From Acidobacteriota bacterium (lineage in GTDB: Bacteria; Acidobacteriota; Holophagae; Holophagales; Holophagaceae): DNA of 51,560 nucleotides. The position numbers and the translations under genes were made by a program. The notes under the pieces were generated by a model, which made no database searches, was not told the origin of the DNA, and saw only the letters and a program-made list of their open reading frames with translations. Positions 26,600 to 34,140 of this stretch are shown here, piece by piece (the first letter of the stretch is position 1; each line of letters opens with the position of its first letter). Location of the stretch: the NCBI GenBank assembly GCA_021802985.1, contig JAJZQW010000010.1, positions 1 through 51,560 of the forward strand. The letters run 5' to 3'.

Positions 26600-26830
26600 G
26601 TGGCCGAACTTACCACCACCACCCCCGCGCCGGAGCTGCCCCGCCCCCGCCGGTTCCTGAACCCTGACGAGGCCGTGTCGTTCCTGGGCCTTCGCTCGCG
26701 TGCCGCCCTGTCCTACCTGCTTCGCGGGGAAGATCCTCCCCCCTGCGTCCAGCTCAGCGCCCGGAATCGCGTCTTCGACCTCGAAGACCTCCGAACCTGG
26801 GCCGATGGTCGCAAGACGGTCAGGAAGTAG
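26600..26830 (+). CDS. AlpA/excisionase-like DNA-binding protein
   Basis: A 76-residue protein with a GTG start, clearly set by AAGGAGG at 26587-26593. The NPDEAVSFLGLRSRAALSYL segment (residues 21-40) and RNRVFDLEDLRTWADGRK look like the winged-helix excisionase/AlpA fold: helix-turn-helix, then a wing, then the L-x-x-W motif. AlpA-like proteins activate integrase or direct excision in P4-like elements. It heads a tightly packed rightward operon. Confidence 0.75.
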   Translation: MAELTTTTPAPELPRPRRFLNPDEAVSFLGLRSRAALSYLLRGEDPPPCVQLSARNRVFDLEDLRTWADGRKTVRK

Positions 26831-26839
26831 GGGGACGCC

Positions 26840-27169
26840 ATGGGAAACCGAACCACCACCACGCCGAAGCCCTGCCCGCCCATCATTCCGGAAGAAATCA
26901 CCCATGAAATGGATGGGTTCCGGGAATACCTCAAGGCTAAAGACCATGACCAGATGCTCGCGGATATGCGGGCCTGGGCTGATCGTTTCTGGGATCCCAT
27001 CTTCACAGGGCGGGGCATCGTTCCGGATGAATCCGACCGCGAGGCCTCCCGGCGGCTCACCTTCGAGGCCCTGCTTCTACTCAGCACAGAGGGCGCAACC
27101 GAAGTCACAGGCCACACCTTGGCCCAGGCGATCCATCGGGTGAGCCAGCCGCCGCGGGGTGAGGCATGA
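26840..27169 (+). CDS. Unknown element protein
   Basis: A 109-residue protein of predicted helical make-up (PEEITHEMDGFREYLKAKDH). It starts nine bases after the AlpA-like gene and overlaps the next small gene by ATGA. No family is recognised. Position between the regulator and the primase suggests a regulatory or replication-accessory role, unproven. Confidence 0.65.
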   Translation: MGNRTTTTPKPCPPIIPEEITHEMDGFREYLKAKDHDQMLADMRAWADRFWDPIFTGRGIVPDESDREASRRLTFEALLLLSTEGATEVTGHTLAQAIHRVSQPPRGEA

Positions 27170-27318
27170 CCCCCAGCGCCATCCCCATCTTGCTTTCCCT
27201 TCCAGGCGGTATCGCCGTGGCCCAGGGCCGCCGGTCCTTGGGCCAATTCACAGAGCCCGGCCCTGATCCTGAAGGCGCAGCCAGGTATCTCCAAGGGTTG
27301 CTCGAAGAGGTGGAATGA
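27166..27318 (+). CDS. 50-residue element protein
   Basis: A small frame coupled on both sides by ATGA overlaps (27166-27169 and 27315-27318). It opens MTPSAIPILLSLPGGIAVAQ and ends in an acidic helix (YLQGLLEEVE). The precise coupling to both neighbours supports real translation. Function is unknown. Confidence 0.6.
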   Translation: MTPSAIPILLSLPGGIAVAQGRRSLGQFTEPGPDPEGAARYLQGLLEEVE

Positions 27319-28466
27319 TGGGCGATCTACTGGCTCAGCTTACCGCCTCAAGTGCAAACGGGCCCGCAGACCCGCGCCAGTGCTCACCCTCGCAAACGGG
27401 AGAGGATGAGATTGGCGCCTGCTATCCTACCGCTCTACTTCGTGTCTCATTTTTCGCCCATGCGCGAGACCCCCGCGGGCGAGCCTGGGAGGGTTCCTGG
27501 GACTCGCTCAAGCGGGGCCTGGCCCGGACGTTCCAGCCCGCCGCGGGGAACCCTGGAGGCGATCCCAAGCGATCCATGCCCGCGATCTGCGGGGCCTTCT
27601 TCCCACCGGGAGTGAACCGGGGCAGAGACACAGCCCTTGGGGTGTCCATCTTGCTCCTCGACTTCGACAACGAACGCCCAGAGCCGATCCCCGGTGAGTT
27701 CTACCCTGACCCTCGCACCGGGGAGCCATCCAGCCGCCCGAAGACGCGCAAGGTTCGCATTGACGCGCCCGTGTCGCCGGGAGAAGTCCAGGCCGCCCTC
27801 CAAACCGCCGGGGTGGCCTCCTATGGCTGGACGACCTGGAGCGCCAGGCCTGACCACGTAAAGCACCGCTGGGTCACCCCGCTTAGTGGGCCCGTTCCGG
27901 TGGACCTCTGGGAGCGATTCACAGAGGCCGCCCTGGAGCGCCTGGGCCTCGCAGGATGCCGCCGCGGCCTTGACCTGGGGGTGATCCACAATCCCGTCGC
28001 CCTGGCCTTCCTGACCGGAAGCCCAACGCCTGAGACGATCCTCAGATTCGGGACCGATGGCCGCGCCCTGACCATTGACCTCCGGGCACTTCCGCCCATG
28101 CCGGCGCCAGACCTGGAGCCGTGGCAGGCCGCCACGCTGGCAGAGCGGAAAGCCGCCCGCACCGCAGGGGAACGCTGGTTCCAGCCCTACCGTGTGGGAG
28201 GGCGCCCGGTGGACTTCCAGAGCCTCGATCTGGCCTCAATCCTGGAGGCTCGCGGGGTGAAGGTGGGTGCACCGCGGGCCTTCAAGGATGGAACCAAGCG
28301 CCGGGCCCATTGCCCATGGGCTGGCGAGCACAGCCGCGGGGTGGACGATGACTCCGTGGTGCTGATTCAGACGCCGGGGAGCTGGCCTTCGTTCAAGTGC
28401 TCGCACTCTGGGCACATCCATCTTGGCCTCCAGGATTTGATCGAGTGGGCATGGGGGCGCCCGTGA
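27315..28466 (+). CDS. Primase/primase-polymerase-like replication protein
   Basis: A 383-residue protein. The core resembles archaeo-eukaryotic-type primases of plasmids and phages: ILLLDFDNE with acidic metal ligands near residues 112-120, then YGWTTWSARPDHVKHRWVTP near 168-187 and LSGPVP. A C-terminal putative zinc-binding region has HCPWAGEH near 330-337 and FKCSHSGHIH near 360-369. It would make primers for element replication together with the downstream ATPase, the same pairing that P4 alpha protein carries in one chain. Coupled to its neighbours by ATGA and GTGA overlaps. Confidence 0.75.
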   Translation: MMGDLLAQLTASSANGPADPRQCSPSQTGEDEIGACYPTALLRVSFFAHARDPRGRAWEGSWDSLKRGLARTFQPAAGNPGGDPKRSMPAICGAFFPPGVNRGRDTALGVSILLLDFDNERPEPIPGEFYPDPRTGEPSSRPKTRKVRIDAPVSPGEVQAALQTAGVASYGWTTWSARPDHVKHRWVTPLSGPVPVDLWERFTEAALERLGLAGCRRGLDLGVIHNPVALAFLTGSPTPETILRFGTDGRALTIDLRALPPMPAPDLEPWQAATLAERKAARTAGERWFQPYRVGGRPVDFQSLDLASILEARGVKVGAPRAFKDGTKRRAHCPWAGEHSRGVDDDSVVLIQTPGSWPSFKCSHSGHIHLGLQDLIEWAWGRP

Positions 28467-30052
28467 CGAAAAAGACGGTGGAAGTCCCATCCGGTGAGGC
28501 CAAGGCCCGCAAAGCTGCCCGCCAGCGGGCCGTGGAGCTGGCTCTGGAGTCCTGCCAGCTCTGGCACGGGCGGGAAGATGGGCCCCCTCAGGCCTTCGCC
28601 AGCTTCGAGCGAGACGGACACACAGAGCACGTCGCCCTGCGGAGCCCCGCGGGCCGTCTCTGGCTCCAAGGCCTTATCTGGCATAGCACCGGGGAGGCGC
28701 TGAGCCGCCAAGACACAGACGGGGCCATGGACTCCCTGGAGGCCGCCGCGGTCCATGATGGGCCCCGCTACCCCGTCCGGGTGAGGGTGGCAGACCTAGG
28801 GGATCGAATCTTCCTGGACCTCGCAGACGACGCCTGGAAGGTGGCCGAAGTGACCGCCGAAGGTTGGCGGGTGATCCCGCAGAGCGAGGCCCCGGTACGG
28901 TTCCGCAGGCCGGACGCAACGGAAGCCCTGCCCGTGCCCGTTGCGGGTGGGAACCTCGCAGAGCTGGGCCGTTTCATCCATGCGGGGCCCGATGCTCTGA
29001 GCCTCGCCTCAGCCTGGACCATTGCCGCCCTCACAGACCGCGGGCCTCAAGCCATCTTGAGCCTCCAGGGCCCGCAGGGATCGAGTAAGAGCACTACGGG
29101 CCGAATCCTCCAGGCCCTTGTGGATCCGCGCCGCGCTGTGAACCGCGGGCGCCCGAAGGATGACCGCGCCCTCGGCTCCGCTGCCCGGAACGCATGGTGC
29201 CTGTCCTTCGATAATTTGAGCGGTCTGAGCCCGGAACTGGCGGATTCGCTGTGCCGCATCGCAACCGGCGGGGCCATCACAGCCGGGAAGCTCTACACAG
29301 ATTCGGACGAATCGGTGATCGAGGCCCGCCGGCCCGTGATCCTGTCCAGCATCACGGATCTAACGGGCCGCCCTGACCTGCGGGACCGTTCGGTATTCGT
29401 GACCCTGGACCCCATAGGGGAAGATGAGCGGTTGTCTGAGCAAGCCTTTTGGAAACGATTTGAAGAGGCCCGCCCGCGTCTGCTGGGAGCCCTGCTGGAC
29501 GCCCTGAGCCTCGCCCTTTGTCGGCTGCCTGCCATCTTGGAGGCTGGGGGCTTGGATCGCATGGCAGACGCCCATGCGGTCATGCTCGCAGCGTCCCCGG
29601 CCCTGCCCGGCGGGGAAGAGACGTTCCGCCGCGACTGGGCCCGGATGCGAGAAGGCGCCGTGGATGGGGCCCTTGAGGCTTCACCCCTGGCTCAAGCCCT
29701 CTTGCCGCTCCTGGAGGCCCGCAAGGGGTGGAGGGCTCCGGCGGGGGATCTATTGCGGGAGTTGAACGGATCCCGCGCTGTGGGCATCCGGGAGCCTTCT
29801 ACGTGGCCCCAGAGCCCCCGCGGCCTGGTGTCTGCGGTCCAGCGCCTCCAGCCCGCACTCCGGGAACGCGGATGGATCGTCCAGACCGGCATCCGGAACG
29901 AGTCCACCGCGGGGCATGAGCGCTTGGTGCTGATCGCCCCCGCTGAGGGCATCGCGGAACGGGCCGGCATCCTTGAGCATGACGCCGGTATGACCCGCGC
30001 CGAATCCGAGCGCCGTGCCGCCCTGGAGTTGATGCTGGGGGCCGCGTCATGA
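28451..30052 (+). CDS. P-loop ATPase, putative replicative helicase
   Basis: A 533-residue protein. Walker A is GPQGSSKSTT near residues 206-215, with a Walker-B-like CLSFDNL near 250. A sensor-like PVILSSITDL lies near 297, followed by the arginine-rich RPDLRDRSVFVTLDP near 310, an arrangement seen in phage and plasmid helicases of the superfamily 3/D5 kind. The N-terminal third is unrelated to known domains. ATG 28451 is used; GTG 28463, in a GTGA overlap with the primase stop and with a GGGGG ribosome site, is an equally good start. Its stop overlaps the next gene by ATGA. Confidence 0.78.
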   Translation: MGAPVTKKTVEVPSGEAKARKAARQRAVELALESCQLWHGREDGPPQAFASFERDGHTEHVALRSPAGRLWLQGLIWHSTGEALSRQDTDGAMDSLEAAAVHDGPRYPVRVRVADLGDRIFLDLADDAWKVAEVTAEGWRVIPQSEAPVRFRRPDATEALPVPVAGGNLAELGRFIHAGPDALSLASAWTIAALTDRGPQAILSLQGPQGSSKSTTGRILQALVDPRRAVNRGRPKDDRALGSAARNAWCLSFDNLSGLSPELADSLCRIATGGAITAGKLYTDSDESVIEARRPVILSSITDLTGRPDLRDRSVFVTLDPIGEDERLSEQAFWKRFEEARPRLLGALLDALSLALCRLPAILEAGGLDRMADAHAVMLAASPALPGGEETFRRDWARMREGAVDGALEASPLAQALLPLLEARKGWRAPAGDLLRELNGSRAVGIREPSTWPQSPRGLVSAVQRLQPALRERGWIVQTGIRNESTAGHERLVLIAPAEGIAERAGILEHDAGMTRAESERRAALELMLGAAS

Positions 30053-30273
30053 GCCGGATTTTTGGACGATCTACCTCCAAAGCTTACCGTCCAGCATCGA
30101 AACAGACGCCGGAGCCCGCGCAAACGCTATGCGATCCCATCACGGGACGCGGGATTGTGGCCCTGAATCTACCTGGAAGCGACTTCCGAGCCCCAAAAAC
30201 CCGTCCCGGCGTGATGCCCGGACACCAGCCGCGGCCCGTGAGGGGACCGAGAAAGCTGACCTTGCGACCGTGA
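30049..30273 (+). CDS. Small basic element protein
   Basis: A 74-residue, strongly basic, Pro/Arg-rich protein (opening MSRIFGRSTSKAYRPASKQ) whose ATG overlaps the helicase stop and whose TGA overlaps the next GTG. No fold or family is recognised. It could be unstructured and nucleic-acid-binding. The paired four-base overlaps support it being a gene. Confidence 0.55.
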   Translation: MSRIFGRSTSKAYRPASKQTPEPAQTLCDPITGRGIVALNLPGSDFRAPKTRPGVMPGHQPRPVRGPRKLTLRP

Positions 30274-30728
30274 CTCCCGAAGACGCGATCCGCAAGTTTG
30301 AGCTGTTCCGCGATGGGACGACCATCTTCACCGCGCGGGAAAGGCCCTTGTCCGAGCACGAAAAGGCTGCGATTCGTCCAATCTGGACGGCCATCCTGAA
30401 CACACTGTCACCGGCGCCGATCACCTTGGTCCCGTGCGACCCTGACCCGCTGGTACGCCACCTGGCGCCCGCCCTGGCTCGGATGCAAGAGGCGCGGGAC
30501 TTGGTTGAGACGTGGCGGGCCTCTGGCGCCCGTATCGCATTCCACCTTGGCCCTGCCCGCGTGGTGGACCTGTACGAGGCCGAGACGCTGCCCTGCCCGT
30601 CCTACCTGGTGCCAGAGATGGCCTATCTCATGTGGGCCGATGAACGCCGGGCCATGGTCCCCGATCCAGTGACCACCAAGCGTCCCACTGGCCTTCCTGT
30701 GGGCACACAGGCGCGGGGTGCGGCATGA
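30270..30728 (+). CDS. Unknown element protein
   Basis: A 152-residue protein from a GTG in a GTGA overlap; in-frame sequence further upstream is arginine-rich shadow of the previous gene. It opens with TPEDAIRKFELFRDGTTIF and contains a helix of acidic and basic residues and the strand-like RIAFHLGPARVVDLYEAE. No family is recognised. It overlaps the next gene by ATGA. Confidence 0.65.
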   Translation: MTPEDAIRKFELFRDGTTIFTARERPLSEHEKAAIRPIWTAILNTLSPAPITLVPCDPDPLVRHLAPALARMQEARDLVETWRASGARIAFHLGPARVVDLYEAETLPCPSYLVPEMAYLMWADERRAMVPDPVTTKRPTGLPVGTQARGAA

Positions 30729-31018
30729 AGGCCGACCTCGAAGCCTTCCGGGTGGCTCTGGAGGAAACCCTGCATCAGTCCCTGCGGGATCCGCGGGACG
30801 TGCGTTGGCTGCTGGACCTGTTCATGGACGTTCTGGAGCGGGAACTCGCAGGCCAGACGCTCCCCACTCTTCGGGAACTGCGGATGGCCGAGGCGGAGCG
30901 AGTCGCCAAAGCCCTTTTGCAGAGGGAAGGTGCTGCCATCGCCGCGGCCCGGCAGGGGGTCCACCGATCCACAATCTATCGCCGTTCGAAACGCGCCCTG
31001 GCTCGAAAAGCTGCGTAG
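30725..31018 (+). CDS. Helix-turn-helix protein
   Basis: A 97-residue helical protein. The last 30 residues form a Fis-like helix-turn-helix (AAARQGVHRSTIYRRSKRAL) with a basic recognition helix. The first 65 residues look like a helical dimerisation part (WLLDLFMDVLERELAG). It is the last gene of the first coupled run and may control the element's second transcription unit, which starts 70 bases downstream. Confidence 0.7.
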   Translation: MKADLEAFRVALEETLHQSLRDPRDVRWLLDLFMDVLERELAGQTLPTLRELRMAEAERVAKALLQREGAAIAAARQGVHRSTIYRRSKRALARKAA

Positions 31019-31087
31019 AAAGTCGCATCACCTGCCCACACGTGCGACACGCAATGCCGATGCTGGACAGAGAAAAGGAGGTTCCCC

Positions 31088-31960
31088 GTGCGAACCGCTG
31101 GACAGATCGCGGACCTTTCCGCTCAACTCGTCGCCACTTCAAACAAGCTGAAAACCGCGTCCTACCTGCGTGTGCAGAAGATCGCCGCCATCAAGGCCAG
31201 CGAAGGCCGGACCATGGATTGGATCCAGCTCGAACTCACCAAGATCGGTGGGATCGAGGTGGAACGGGCGCTGTATGAACAGGCCCGCATCCTGAACACC
31301 GATCTGGACGGAGAGCGGGCCGCCTGGGGGAACCTGGGCATGGTGCTGCGTCTCGCTGCGATGCCCAACGGGACCACGCCTGCGGCTGCGACCGTCCTGG
31401 GAGCTCTTCGGGAGGAAGCCGAGGCCCTGGAAGGCGATCCTGCCACTCTCCAGAGCCAGACCATGGACGCTGCCACGGGCCAGGACTGGGTCAGGCTCTA
31501 TGCCTTGACCCTGGGCCGCCTGGACGCCGATGGGACGCCGTTGGGCCGCTGGAAGGGGGTGCTTCGCGGGGTTCCGTTTGCGGCACTCGATCTGCCGGGA
31601 CAGGAGGCCGTCATGGAGGCGTTCTACCGCGCCCGCGTGGCCTGGCTGGAAGCTGAACTGGCCTTTTCCGATGCCAAGGGAGAGGCCCGGAACTACACCA
31701 CCGCAATGCTCCTGACCCGCGCCCCTGGCGACTATCAGGAGGCCCTTGCCGCCCGCCGTGCCGCGCTGCTGGTGACTCCCTCTGAAGCCCTCAAGCGGGC
31801 CGAACTGGAGCGAACGAACCCCGGCGATCGGTTCGTCAAGATCGAGGCCCAGCCTGGGGTTTTTGCGATTTTCGACAACCTAATCGGCGCGATTCGCTAC
31901 ATTGGCGAGGCCGAAGGGCCGGACTACTTGTTCCGCCTGAATCACCCAGCGGGGGCCTGA
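31088..31960 (+). CDS. Unknown element protein, 290 residues
   Basis: A largely helical protein with a GTG start fixed by AAAGGAGG six bases upstream. The N-terminal half (SAQLVATSNKLKTASYLRVQ) looks coiled-coil-like; the C-terminus has the strand-rich RFVKIEAQPGVFAIFDN. No family is recognised. It is the first gene after a short non-coding gap (31019-31087), so it may begin a second operon with the small genes and the tail assembly protein. Confidence 0.65.
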   Translation: MRTAGQIADLSAQLVATSNKLKTASYLRVQKIAAIKASEGRTMDWIQLELTKIGGIEVERALYEQARILNTDLDGERAAWGNLGMVLRLAAMPNGTTPAAATVLGALREEAEALEGDPATLQSQTMDAATGQDWVRLYALTLGRLDADGTPLGRWKGVLRGVPFAALDLPGQEAVMEAFYRARVAWLEAELAFSDAKGEARNYTTAMLLTRAPGDYQEALAARRAALLVTPSEALKRAELERTNPGDRFVKIEAQPGVFAIFDNLIGAIRYIGEAEGPDYLFRLNHPAGA

Positions 31961-31961
31961 C

Positions 31962-32105
31962 ATGCCGACGATTTGGAGCAAGCAAACCGGCCTGCCCCAT
32001 GAGGTGAGCCAGGAAGTCCTGGACTCCCTGCTGACCTCCGAATGGGAGCGCGGATTGGAGATGTATGCCACCGATGCGCCTCCCACCATGGGGGCCAAGC
32101 CGTGA
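31962..32105 (+). CDS. 47-residue element protein
   Basis: A small frame starting one base after the previous stop (opening MPTIWSKQTGLPHEVSQEVL). Its TGA overlaps the next GTG. It is acidic and helical. No family is recognised. Support comes from coupling on both sides. Confidence 0.55.
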   Translation: MPTIWSKQTGLPHEVSQEVLDSLLTSEWERGLEMYATDAPPTMGAKP

Positions 32106-32188
32106 CCGCCCGTCGCCTCCACCTCACCGACCTGGTGATCCTGGCCCTCGGCTGGCTGGCGATCCTCGTCATTTGCTGGCGGGGATGA
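32102..32188 (+). CDS. 28-residue single-span membrane peptide
   Basis: A GTG frame, GTGA-coupled to the gene before and overlapping the one after. After a basic start (MTARRLHLTD) it has one hydrophobic helix (LVILALGWLAILVICW) and ends RG. It could be a small membrane effector, such as a holin-like or regulatory peptide. Function is inference only. Confidence 0.5.
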   Translation: MTARRLHLTDLVILALGWLAILVICWRG

Positions 32189-32289
32189 TGCCCTCAAACC
32201 CCACCCATGCCCCTGCCTTCATGCCCTCCACACGGGGGGCAAAGGCGCGTCAGCACGGGGCCTGCATCGTGGGGGGTGGGTATGCCTAG
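32185..32289 (+). CDS. 34-residue element peptide
   Basis: An ATGA-coupled frame (opening MMPSNPTHAPAFMPS) ending TAG, which overlaps the start of the next gene by eight bases. No recognisable feature. Weakly supported; it may only couple translation. Confidence 0.35.
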   Translation: MMPSNPTHAPAFMPSTRGAKARQHGACIVGGGYA

Positions 32290-32485
32290 CGTCCGCCGCC
32301 TCAAGACAGCAGAGGACGTGCGCGTGGCCCTGGCGAAGCTCTACCGGGATCTGGAATCCGATGCCGTGGACCCGAAGAAGGGCCGGGCGCTTGTCTACGT
32401 GCTGGCCACGCTGTCCAACGTGATCCGGGATTCGGACATCGAGCGCCGCCTGGAGGCACTGGAAGCCGCAAAGGAGGCCGAATGA
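32282..32485 (+). CDS. 67-residue helical protein
   Basis: Begins MPSVRRLKTAEDVRVALAKL, followed by YRDLESDAVDPKKG and an acidic C-terminal helix (RRLEALEAAKEAE). Small proteins of this shape are common near packaging genes of phages, but I cannot name the family. A G-rich ribosome site (GGGGGGTGGG) precedes the ATG. It overlaps the next gene by ATGA. Confidence 0.6.
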   Translation: MPSVRRLKTAEDVRVALAKLYRDLESDAVDPKKGRALVYVLATLSNVIRDSDIERRLEALEAAKEAE

Positions 32486-32676
32486 GCCGCGCCCTTTCAC
32501 ATCGCCTGAACCGTCTGGAGGCTCACAGGCCCGGCGGGTTCGTCTGCTTCGTCCAGGCCGCGGGAGAAACCCGCGAGGCACTGGACGCCCGTGTGGAAGC
32601 GTGGCGGGGCACTCCAGGCCCGAAGCCGCGGTCCCTGGTGGTCTACGTCAAATTCGGCCGATGGGAGGGAGCATGA
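32482..32676 (+). CDS. Small tandem paralogue 1 (MSRxLxxRLxxLE family)
   Basis: A 64-residue protein opening MSRALSHRLNRLEA. The same opening recurs in the next two genes, making a tandem family within this operon. After the shared N-terminal helix the sequences differ; here it ends with a strand-like SLVVYVKFGRWEGA. Coupled by ATGA to both neighbours. Function unknown. Confidence 0.6.
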   Translation: MSRALSHRLNRLEAHRPGGFVCFVQAAGETREALDARVEAWRGTPGPKPRSLVVYVKFGRWEGA

Positions 32677-32879
32677 GCCGAGCCATGGAAACCCGCCTAG
32701 CCAAACTGGAAGGCCGTCGCCCCCAGGTGGAAGGCCTGGTGATGGTCCCCCTGTCGGACTGGCCCGCAGAAGGTGACGAGGCCGCCTGGGATCGCCTCCA
32801 AGCCGCGCATCCCGGCGCTGATCTATTCCTGCCCGAGAGACAGTCAGTCGAAGAGTGGGAGTTCGCTGGCTATGAGTAG
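32673..32879 (+). CDS. Small tandem paralogue 2 (MSRxLxxRLxxLE family)
   Basis: A 68-residue protein opening MSRAMETRLAKLEG, paralogous at the N-terminus to the genes either side. The rest is acidic (PLSDWPAEGDEAAWDRLQAA). Its ATG overlaps the stop of paralogue 1, and its TAG overlaps the start of paralogue 3. Function unknown. Confidence 0.6.
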   Translation: MSRAMETRLAKLEGRRPQVEGLVMVPLSDWPAEGDEAAWDRLQAAHPGADLFLPERQSVEEWEFAGYE

Positions 32880-33048
32880 AACCCTATCCCACCGCATCCA
32901 GCGTCTCGAGAGTGCCGCCCTCAGCTCTCGCGTCCCCCAGGCCGTGCCGGTGTTCTTCGCCTGGCCCGGTCAACCCGCGCCCATGATCCCTGCCGGCCGG
33001 ATGGCCGTGGTGGTCCGGGTGGTGGACTCGAGCAAATCCAAACCCTGA
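32872..33048 (+). CDS. Small tandem paralogue 3 (MSRxLxxRLxxLE family)
   Basis: A 58-residue protein opening MSRTLSHRIQRLES, closest to paralogue 1 in its first 14 residues. The remainder is hydrophobic and proline-rich (AVPVFFAWPGQPAPMIP). It starts inside the end of paralogue 2 by an eight-base overlap. Function unknown. Confidence 0.58.
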   Translation: MSRTLSHRIQRLESAALSSRVPQAVPVFFAWPGQPAPMIPAGRMAVVVRVVDSSKSKP

Positions 33049-33058
33049 AAGGAGCCCC

Positions 33059-33364
33059 ATGAAATTCCCTTTCCAGATCCACACCAAGAAGAAGCCCAAC
33101 GCGATTCGGGATCTTCGGGACTATCTCAAGTCCCTTCCTCCAGGCGGCCGCATCTTCTACCTCTGCGAGGGTGAGCGAGTGTCGCCCTCCTATGTGAACC
33201 ATCCCGGGGATGTGGTGGTTGAGAACGTCCGGTTGTGGCGCCCTGAGGGTGAAGCCATCCCTGAGCCGCTGGAGGCCATCCCGGGGTATCAGCGCCCCGT
33301 GAATTGGCGGGAGCTTCAAGAGGCGGAAGACAAGATGCCTGAACGATTCGAGGTGGGGCGATGA
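33059..33364 (+). CDS. Unknown element protein upstream of the gpI-like gene
   Basis: A 101-residue protein (MKFPFQIHTKKKPNAIRDLR) with AAAGGAG upstream of its ATG, 10 bases after paralogue 3. The middle is strand-rich (GRIFYLCEGERVSPSYV). No family is recognised. Its stop overlaps the gpI-like gene by ATGA, so it may work with it. In lambda the gene before I is K, an NlpC/JAB protein; this protein lacks those motifs. Confidence 0.62.
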   Translation: MKFPFQIHTKKKPNAIRDLRDYLKSLPPGGRIFYLCEGERVSPSYVNHPGDVVVENVRLWRPEGEAIPEPLEAIPGYQRPVNWRELQEAEDKMPERFEVGR

Positions 33365-34080
33365 GCGGAGAGAAGAAGATCCCTGTCCATCTCTACGGGC
33401 ACCTGCGAAAGAAGTTCGGGATAAAGGTCATCGAATTGGCCGTGAAGAGTCCCAGTGAGGCCATCCGCGCCCTCGACTCCCAGCTCCCGGGCTTCTCTGC
33501 CTGGGTGAGCTCCCATGGCTCCTACAAGGTGCTGGTGGGCAAGGAAGCACAGACGCTGGACACCCTGGGGAACCCCATCGGCGGCGGCGAGTGCATCAAG
33601 ATTGTCCCTGTTGTGGCGGGGGCGAGTGACTGGGAGCAGGCATTGGTTGGCGTGGCCATCATCGCCATGTCTGGCGGGTTTGGTGCGGCACTGATGATTG
33701 GTGGTGGCGGTTGGCTGGCGACTGTCGGAATGAATATCGGCGTCGCCATGGTGCTTGGCGGCGTGGCCCAAATGCTTTCCACCGCCCCAAAAATTGGCAC
33801 CAACGGCGGGGCCGCAGACACGCCCACCTACAGCTTCGGCTCCCCAACCGTGACCGTTGGCCAAGGCAGGCCCGTGCCGCTCTTCTACGGTGGCCCGCTG
33901 GAGGTTGGCGGGGCCATCGTGAGCGCGGGCATCGTCAGCGAGGGATACCAGAGCGGGGGCTTCGGTGGCATCGCAGAGAAGACCCTCGATCCCGCCGATG
34001 GCAAGATGCATGACGCCGGCGCCTGGTCCGGGAATGGTGACTCGATCCCTTGGACGGCTGCTATCGAACCGGCTATGTGA
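33361..34080 (+). CDS. Lambda gpI-like phage tail assembly protein
   Basis: A 239-residue protein. The N-terminal 80 residues form the ubiquitin-like domain of gpI/TAPI proteins (VHLYGHLRKKFGIKVIELAV, then GGECIKIVPVVAGA). A Gly/Ala-rich hydrophobic middle follows (ALVGVAIIAMSGGFGAALMI, VAMVLGGVAQML). The family end motif SFGSPTVTVGQGRPVPLFYG and GAIVSAGI lie near 159-190. In lambdoid phages gpI helps assemble the J tail tip. Here no other tail gene is present. It is full length and in frame, so it appears maintained. Confidence 0.85.
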   Translation: MSGEKKIPVHLYGHLRKKFGIKVIELAVKSPSEAIRALDSQLPGFSAWVSSHGSYKVLVGKEAQTLDTLGNPIGGGECIKIVPVVAGASDWEQALVGVAIIAMSGGFGAALMIGGGGWLATVGMNIGVAMVLGGVAQMLSTAPKIGTNGGAADTPTYSFGSPTVTVGQGRPVPLFYGGPLEVGGAIVSAGIVSEGYQSGGFGGIAEKTLDPADGKMHDAGAWSGNGDSIPWTAAIEPAM

Positions 34081-34088
34081 GGAGTAAC

Positions 34089-34121
34089 ATGTCAGTAAAC
34101 ACCATCACCCTACGCCCCTAA
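34089..34121 (+). CDS. 10-residue leader-like frame after gpI
   Basis: ATG with GAGGAG upstream opens a 10-codon frame (MSVNTITLRP) ending TAA. It sits where a tail-tip gene (lambda J) would follow I. It could be the stub of a deleted gene or a leader that couples to the lipoprotein gene. Weakly supported. Confidence 0.3.
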   Translation: MSVNTITLRP

Positions 34122-34140
34122 AGGCGGCTAAGGAGACAAC

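Noticed and set aside
30270-31018. Toxin-antitoxin pair
   Set aside because: The two coupled genes have an antitoxin-like helix-turn-helix in the second, but the first shows no toxin motif and the position fits a regulator at an operon end.
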